NCBI GenBank assembly: GCA_964017045.1
Contig: OZ024806.1
Span: 10,183,860-10,247,859, forward strand
DNA length: 64,000 nt
From: Omphiscola glabra
Lineage: Eukaryota; Mollusca; Gastropoda; Lymnaeidae
Direction: 5' to 3'
Shown in pieces: positions 58,066 to 64,000 of the stretch. The translations under genes were made by a program, and so were the position numbers. The stretch's first letter is position 1, and the number at the start of each line of letters is the position of its first letter. Under the pieces are notes generated by a model. The model was not told the DNA's origin. It ran no database searches and was given only the letters and a program-made list of their open reading frames with translations.

Positions 58066-58164
58066 GCATCGGTCTCACACAAGCTAAGACACGTACAATG
58101 CGCCCTCCAACCAAACACACGGGCAAACACACACACACGCACATTGATACAAACATAAAAGAAA

Positions 58165-58375
58165 CACACCGAGTCACATTTACTAGCAAAGTCACATTTA
58201 CTAGCAAAGTCACATTTACTAGCAAAGTCACATTTACTAGCAAAGTCACAATTACTAGCAAAGTGACATTTACTTGCAAAGTCACATTTACTAGCAAAGT
58301 CACATTTACTAGCAAAGTCACATTTACTAGCAAAGTCACATTTACTAGCAAAGTCACATTTACTAGCAAAGACAC
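58165..58375. repeat. 18-bp minisatellite
   Basis: Eleven to twelve units of CACATTTACTAGCAAAGT. It is open in several frames because of the period. Confidence 0.95.
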
Positions 58376-59445
58376 ATACCCCCTTCCCCCCCTTTTTTTT
58401 TTTCTCCACAAACTCAGATATAATAAAATAGAAAACTCAAGCGAGTAACACGTGAGACGTTCCCGTTAGATACAGTTCTTGGAATGTGATTCAAGAGCCT
58501 CACCCCCATCCAACCGGGACTGATAACTCACAAACTCGGAATGCAGACACTCTGAACATACCGCCAGCGTCTGAACCGGCGAAAAGGGTGCATGTGGGGC
58601 TTGAGGAGAGTGGATGTGGGGCAGGAAGCGATGCTTTCAAATCTAAAGTAAAAAAAAAACAAAAAAAAACAAAAAAAAACGTATTTTTTTTGTGTGTATG
58701 TGTGTTAAATCCTACCTTCGTTTCTCTTTTTAGTTTTAATTATACATTTTTTTTGGAGATCCGGTGCGTTATTTTAAAACCGTGCCTAATAAAAAATGAT
58801 TTCAGTCAAGAAGCTTCTGAAAGGCTTATCTAAGGAATAATAATAAGAAAAAAAATTAATCCAGGGTAAAAATCGAAACATTTTACGGCTAGCATTAAAA
58901 TTCGGACTTAGGCAATAAAAGGGGGTATCTTTTGGAGGGTGTGTGTGTGGGGGGGAGGGCGGGGGGAGTTCTAAAGAGTGCAAAATTAATAAAAAAAATT
59001 GATTTAATTATACATTGAGTGAACATTTTGCATTGACTTAAAATGTAACACTCACCATTCACTCACCATCCACTCACCATCCAATCACCATCCCCTCACC
59101 ATTCACTCACCATTCACCAATTTCTGTTTCAAAGCGGACTTTGGTTTACTTTTTCCCCCCATGGCGTAAATTTAGAATACAATTTACAGAGGGCACCTCA
59201 TCCTTGCCGACCCCCCCCCCCCCACATTTGTGAATTTTTTTCATGGGCGGCGGCCACGGGTAGGTAGATGCACTTTGATAAAATCAATTCCTTTAATAAT
59301 ATTAATGTGCTATTCATTCAACTTCAACATCTCTGTCAGTGGTCGCGCCACACTCTGATTTGGACAAGAAAGCAGGGGGTTCAATCTTTGGGGGCGGGTA
59401 GGGGGGTGGGGGGCGTAAGAATTAAGTTTTGTTAATTTATTATAG
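58376..59445. other. Intergenic, simple repeats
   Basis: It includes A-runs near 58650, G runs near 58950, a short 'caccattcact' repeat at 59055-59120 and a C run near 59208. The frame at 58486-58833 has no domain. Confidence 0.35.
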
Positions 59446-59449
59446 TACA

Positions 59450-59690
59450 GTATTTTCCATTCTATTATCCATTCTATTTTCATTCTATTTTCCATTCTAT
59501 TTTTTCATTTTCCATTCTATTTTCCATTTTCCATTCTATTTTCCATTCTATTTTACATTATATTTTCCATTATATTTTCCATTTTGTTTTCCAGTCTATT
59601 TTTCACTTTACATTCTATTTTCCATTTTCCATTCTATTTTTCATTTTCCATTCTATTTTCCATTCTATTTTCAATTCGATTGAATTATTT
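59450..59690. repeat. 'ttccattctatttt' repeat
   Basis: About 17 imperfect units of 10-16 bp, T-rich on the plus strand. Confidence 0.85.
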
Positions 59691-60206
59691 TGCGATCTAT
59701 TCAATTATTTAGTTCTTAAGAGAGAAGCAGGAGGATCGAACTGGCAAATTTTTAGGTGCACCTAAATTAAAACTATTTCCATAATTTGTAGGCACTAACT
59801 AGTAGTCATACTTTATTTTGAAAACGTGGGTGAGGGGGACGAGGGCGTGGGGTGAAGAGGTCCAGGGGGTGAGTGGTTAAGGGGATGGCTGAAGGGAAGG
59901 GGCGAGGGTAACGGTGTGAGGGGATGGGCGACTGGAGAGGGCGAGAGTAGGGGCGTGAATAAAGGGGCGAGTAAAAGGGATATTACTAATTACCCCCAAA
60001 CGCACTTATCTTTCCATTAAATGCTTATATTTGTGTTGGAAAAAAATGGAAGGTTGGGGGGGGATGTGTATTGAGGAGGATCTCACACTGTTAATAATTA
60101 AGCCACCTTTCAAACTGCTTTATAATACCCTAAACATCGAAATAACCAATGGTGCCCTCATCCACGGTCACACCGCCGCCCCCCTCGATTCTCAGCACAG
60201 AGGTTA

Positions 60207-60585
60207 AAATTAGCCCACTCCTAACTAGCCCACTCCTAACTAGCCCACTCCTAACTAGCCTACTCCTAACTAGCCCACTCCTAACTAGCTCACTCCTAAC
60301 TAGCCCACTCCTAACTAGCCCACGCCTAACTATAGCCCTCTCCTAACTAGCCCACTCCTAACTAGCCCACTCCTAACTATCCCACTCCTAACTAGCTCAC
60401 TCCTAACTAGCCCACTCCTAACTAGCTCACTCCTAACTAGCCCACTCCTAACTAGCCCACGCCTAACTATAGCCCTCTCCTAACTAGCCCTCTCCTAACT
60501 AGCCCACTCCTAACTATAGCCCTCTCCTAACTAGTCCTCTCCTAACTAGCCCACTCCTAACTAACCCACTCCTAACCCTATACAT
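60207..60585. repeat. 15-bp minisatellite
   Basis: About 25 units of CTAACTAGCCCACTC. A variant block (ctatagccctctc) recurs at 60328, 60468 and 60515, which shows that groups of units were duplicated together. Confidence 0.93.
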
Positions 60586-61764
60586 ATAATCTTTATAATC
60601 TCTGGGCAAAAACTGTAACGATAATCCGCGTGAGGTTTTAAAAAAATATTTTTTTTATTTAATAATTTTTTGATTTGGTGTCGGGGTGGGCAGCAGGAGT
60701 GCTCTGATGGAAATCTATTTCTATTAATAATCGTTGACTCATCCAGACACATACTTAAGCTGAAGTGTCTCGCTATACGTCTGTTTGAAACGCAACTGCC
60801 ATTGGGTCACACTGCGTGGTCATTCGCCTCGTTGAAGCCATTAATTTCAATTTTACATAGATTCTGATTTCAAAATACAGATTCCTAGTTATCCGTCCCG
60901 AAGACAGAGTGTTTTTTTTTGTTTTTGTTTTTTTAAGCGACGCACAACCAGCAGTAAGACATTCTTAACGAACCGTTAGATTAAAAACAGATTTTTATAT
61001 CAAGCCGGATGTTGCCCTGTACAACACAATCTGGCTGGCCTCTTTCAAGGAAACCGGAAACGGGCATTTGAAAAGATGGTTGTGACGCCAATAGGTCAGC
61101 ATTACATTACATCACGCGATTCTCTGGAGCAAGTTGCATTGTTGCTGGAACTGGGGGCCGGTTTTGTTGATGAAACTCTTGTCATAACGTGTTTTCTAAA
61201 AGCAGTGTTACTCAATCGGTGGCCTGCGGACCGGCTCCGGTCCACACAACATGAATATTTATGGTCGAAAAAAAAATGAAATGTAATTAATAAATTTGGC
61301 ACTGGTCCCTGATGCAATTTTCGAAACATGTCCACCGTGTTCCACCAAACTTAAAAGACTTGGATAAAATATAAGAACGGGGTATGCTAAACTTGAATTC
61401 GTAGACAGGACAAAAGATTTTGAAGTTTCGGCAGAGCCTTCATCCGAAAATAAGACAAAGAGAAGTAAAACAAGTATCAGATGACAGTAAAGACAATTTT
61501 TTAGAGATTTCCTTTTTCTTTCCGGAAGTAGGATTGCAGGAAGTGCTTATATATTATTGTCATATTATATAAAAAGTCTTGGAGACGCATATCTAAAGTA
61601 ACATGACATTTGGAAGATATTTACATGGTATGATAATTAATCGTTTTTTTTAAATTCAGATTTATGAATACTTTCTTAATGGATACTGATTTTGAGATGA
61701 CATGCAATAATTGAATTTATTTTTAAAAAAATTAATTAAGTAGGGAGGCTGTTAAGTGAAGAGA
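60586..61764. other. Intergenic, possible hAT-derived fragment
   Basis: At 61203-61250, CAGTGTTACTCAATCGGTGG and CCTGCGGACCGGCTCCGGTC resemble a terminal repeat of a further hAT family, but no partner end was found. Nothing else was recognised. Confidence 0.3.
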
Positions 61765-61940
61765 CTTAACATGTGCATAGTAGAGATGGCTTAACGTGTG
61801 CAGAGTAGAGATGGCTTAACGTGTGCAGAGTAGAGATGGCTTAACGTACACAGAGTAGAGATGTCTTAACGTGCTCAGAGTAGAGATGGCTTAACGTGTT
61901 CAGAGTAGGGGATGGCTTAACGTCTGCAGAGTAGAGATTT
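61765..61940. repeat. ~25-bp minisatellite
   Basis: About seven units of 'gcttaacgtgtgcagagtag' plus AGATG. Confidence 0.9.
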
Positions 61941-62351
61941 GCAAAGTATCAAATAAACACACAGGTTAACACACAAAACAAAAAGAAAACTATCAACAAA
62001 CAGGAACAAACAACCTCAATTCGTTTCACAAGCAGCATGGAAGTTGATTGATTGAAATCAAGCACAGATTTTAATCATCTGGTCAATCAGCAGATGACTA
62101 ATGAGGCGCAAACAAAATTGTGAACCATAATATATCGGTTATAGTACCGGTATAATGTAGTATATACAAGATTACTGGCAGCTGAATTTTAACACATTCA
62201 TTATATTTTAACCATGTATGTCAGGAGAAAACCCACTCTGAAAGATGAGCGGCTGTTTTGGTTGCTAGGAAAAGGGAAATAATTTTGGACTGAGTAGTTT
62301 CCTCTTGTGCTTGACTACGTGCATTTGACAGCTGATAAAGCCGTGGTAAAT

Positions 62352-62968
62352 GTTCGAGACCTGTCTCGATGTCACGTGTTTGAGAGCCGTCTCAATGTCT
62401 GGAGAGCTGTCTCTGTGTCACGAGCTTGAGACCTGTCTCGATGTCACGTGCTTGAGACCTGTCTCGATGTCACGTGTTTGAGAATTGTCTCGGTGTCGCG
62501 TGCTTGGCATCTGTCTCTGTGTCGCGTGCTTGAGACCTGTCTTGATGTCACGTGCTTGAGACCTGTCTCGATGCCACGTGTTTGAGACCTGTCTCGATGT
62601 CACGTGTTTCAGACCTGTCTCGATGTCACGTGCTTGACAGCTGTTTCGATGTCACGTGCTTGAGACCTGTCTCGATGTCACGTGTTTGACAGCTGTCTCT
62701 GTGTCACGTGTTTGACAGCTGTCTCTGTGTCACGTGTTTGACAGCTATCTCTGTATCAGGTGTTTGACAGCTATCTCTGTATCAGGTGTTTGACAGCTAT
62801 CTCTGTATCAGGTGTTTGACAGCTACCTCTGTATCAGGTGTTTGACAGCTATCTCTGTATCAGGTGTTTGACAGCTATCTCTGTATCAGGTGTTTGACAG
62901 CTATCTCTGTATCAGGTGTTTTAGATCTGTCTCGATGTTACGTTTCTTAGACCTGTCTCGATGTTAAG
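62352..62968. repeat. 26-bp minisatellite with built-in palindromes
   Basis: About 24 units. The left type is 'gagacctgtctcgatgtcac' plus GTGCTT; the right type is 'gacagctatctctgtatcag' plus GTGTTT. The left and middle units contain GAGACCTGTCTC or GACAGCTGTC, both self-complementary, and CACGTG. Confidence 0.92.
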
Positions 62969-63034
62969 TTCAACCTTCGTATTTTCCCAATCATATAAAA
63001 AAAATAGTCGTGTTTTACTTGGATCTTAATGGTC

Positions 63035-63328
63035 ATTGCACTAATCTTATAATGGTCATTGCATTAATCTTATAATGGTCATTGCATTAATCTTATAATG
63101 GTCATTGCATTAGTCTTATAATGGTCATTGCATTAATCTTATAATGGTCATTGCATTAATCTTATAATGGTCATTGCATTAATCTTATAATGGTCATTGC
63201 ATTAATCTTATAATGGTCATTGCATTAATCTTATAATGGTCATTGCATTAATCTTATAATGGTCATTGCATTAATCTTATAATGGTCATTGCATTAGTCT
63301 TATAATGGTCATTGCATTAATCTTATGC
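63035..63328. repeat. 23-bp minisatellite
   Basis: About 13 units of ATAATGGTCATTGCATTAAT plus CTT, nearly identical. Confidence 0.95.
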
Positions 63329-64000
63329 CAAAACGTCAGACAGATTTTTAAAAAAATTTCTAAATAATATCGCGGTTTACAATGTGAAAATAAACAGGCT
63401 TTATCGTATTTGATGCGTCCTATTTACACTTAGTAATCTAATTACTTTTCAATAGAAGGTGTCCGCTATAACGTATCGTTAGCACGCCTTATCATAGATT
63501 CATTTCTCACCAGATGTGTTGCGTTTTTTTTTACGTGTAACGACTGAGACATTTCTGTGCTAGATTTTTTCATATGTCTTCGAGTCCTAGAGCAAAAAGG
63601 AACTAAAAAAAAAAATAATATTAAGAAAAAAACCAACAAAATTAGAAAAAATAAACCAAAAACAAAGAAAAGAAAACCCTACAAATCGTTTAAAATTTAA
63701 AATGCAAGTTCAGGCATTTTTGACGGGCAATTTGCTAGTATTAGGGTATAATACATATTATAAAATACCGCTCTTGATTTCCAGATGCGAAAACCCACGA
63801 GTCACCGGATGAGTCGCGGTGTTCCTAAGTGCCTTGACCACTACGAAAAATCTCAATAGAAAGAAAACTAAAACAGTTCATTGCAAGCTAAGATATGAAG
63901 TCAAGTGCCTTAAAGCCCAGGCCACTCACGCAATCGTGGCTAACAATCTCTAACATACTTTAGTGCGCACAAAAAAAACCCACCCAAAAAAACCTAGACA
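63329..64000. other. AT-rich sequence at the window end, no gene seen
   Basis: It contains A-rich tracts at 63600-63680. No frame or repeat was recognised. Confidence 0.4.

Noticed and set aside
60207..60585. Telomere-like or CRISPR array
   Set aside because: The CTAACTAGCCCACTC unit is not a telomere repeat (TTAGGG) and has no spacers.

Overview
The window looks like animal nuclear DNA. Three kinds of evidence point to a gastropod mollusc, most likely a heterobranch or pulmonate snail. First, it has spliced and single-exon genes sparsely set in AT-rich, repeat-dense sequence. Second, it has a single-exon class A GPCR of the divergent sort seen in large gastropod receptor families, and two TMEM272-like four-helix proteins. 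Third, it carries LINE, SINE and hAT families of the kinds common in molluscs. The phylum is an inference; no species is claimed.

Layout. 1-2.7 kb: AT-rich DNA and a ~170-bp dimeric satellite. 2.7-4.5 kb: a LINE 3' end in which two separate segments have grown into minisatellites. 5-12 kb: a SPIN/URR1-type hAT MITE, a LINE scrap, a 2.8-kb DNA transposon with TTAA ends, and minisatellites. 13.9-21.7 kb: a five-exon gene, reconstructed here from splice sites, for a 79-residue Thr-rich secreted protein with a hydrophobic C-terminus that looks GPI-anchored; its introns hold a hAT MITE and a tRNA-derived SINE. 22-33 kb: fragments of at least four LINE types, MITEs, two U2 snRNA-like sequences and a decayed hAT transposase. 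34-43 kb: the gene island, with two TMEM272-like genes pointing at each other and a GPCR on the minus strand. 44-64 kb: mainly tandem arrays, including a 2.9-kb polypurine block and a 2-kb array of 38-bp units, plus an LTR remnant with a tRNA-Pro-type primer-binding site.

The main themes are local tandem amplification, often of transposon pieces, and layered mobile elements. Notable links are a SINE sharing its 3' tail with two LINE copies, a paired-base change in the 3' hairpin of an L2/CR1-like LINE, and three copies of a hAT MITE family related to elements known for horizontal transfer. The confident genes (GPCR, two TMEM272-like proteins, the small Thr-rich protein) are all predicted membrane or surface proteins. 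Nothing shows that they form one pathway. Most other open frames are translations of repeats. All family names come from memory of motifs and were not checked against a database.
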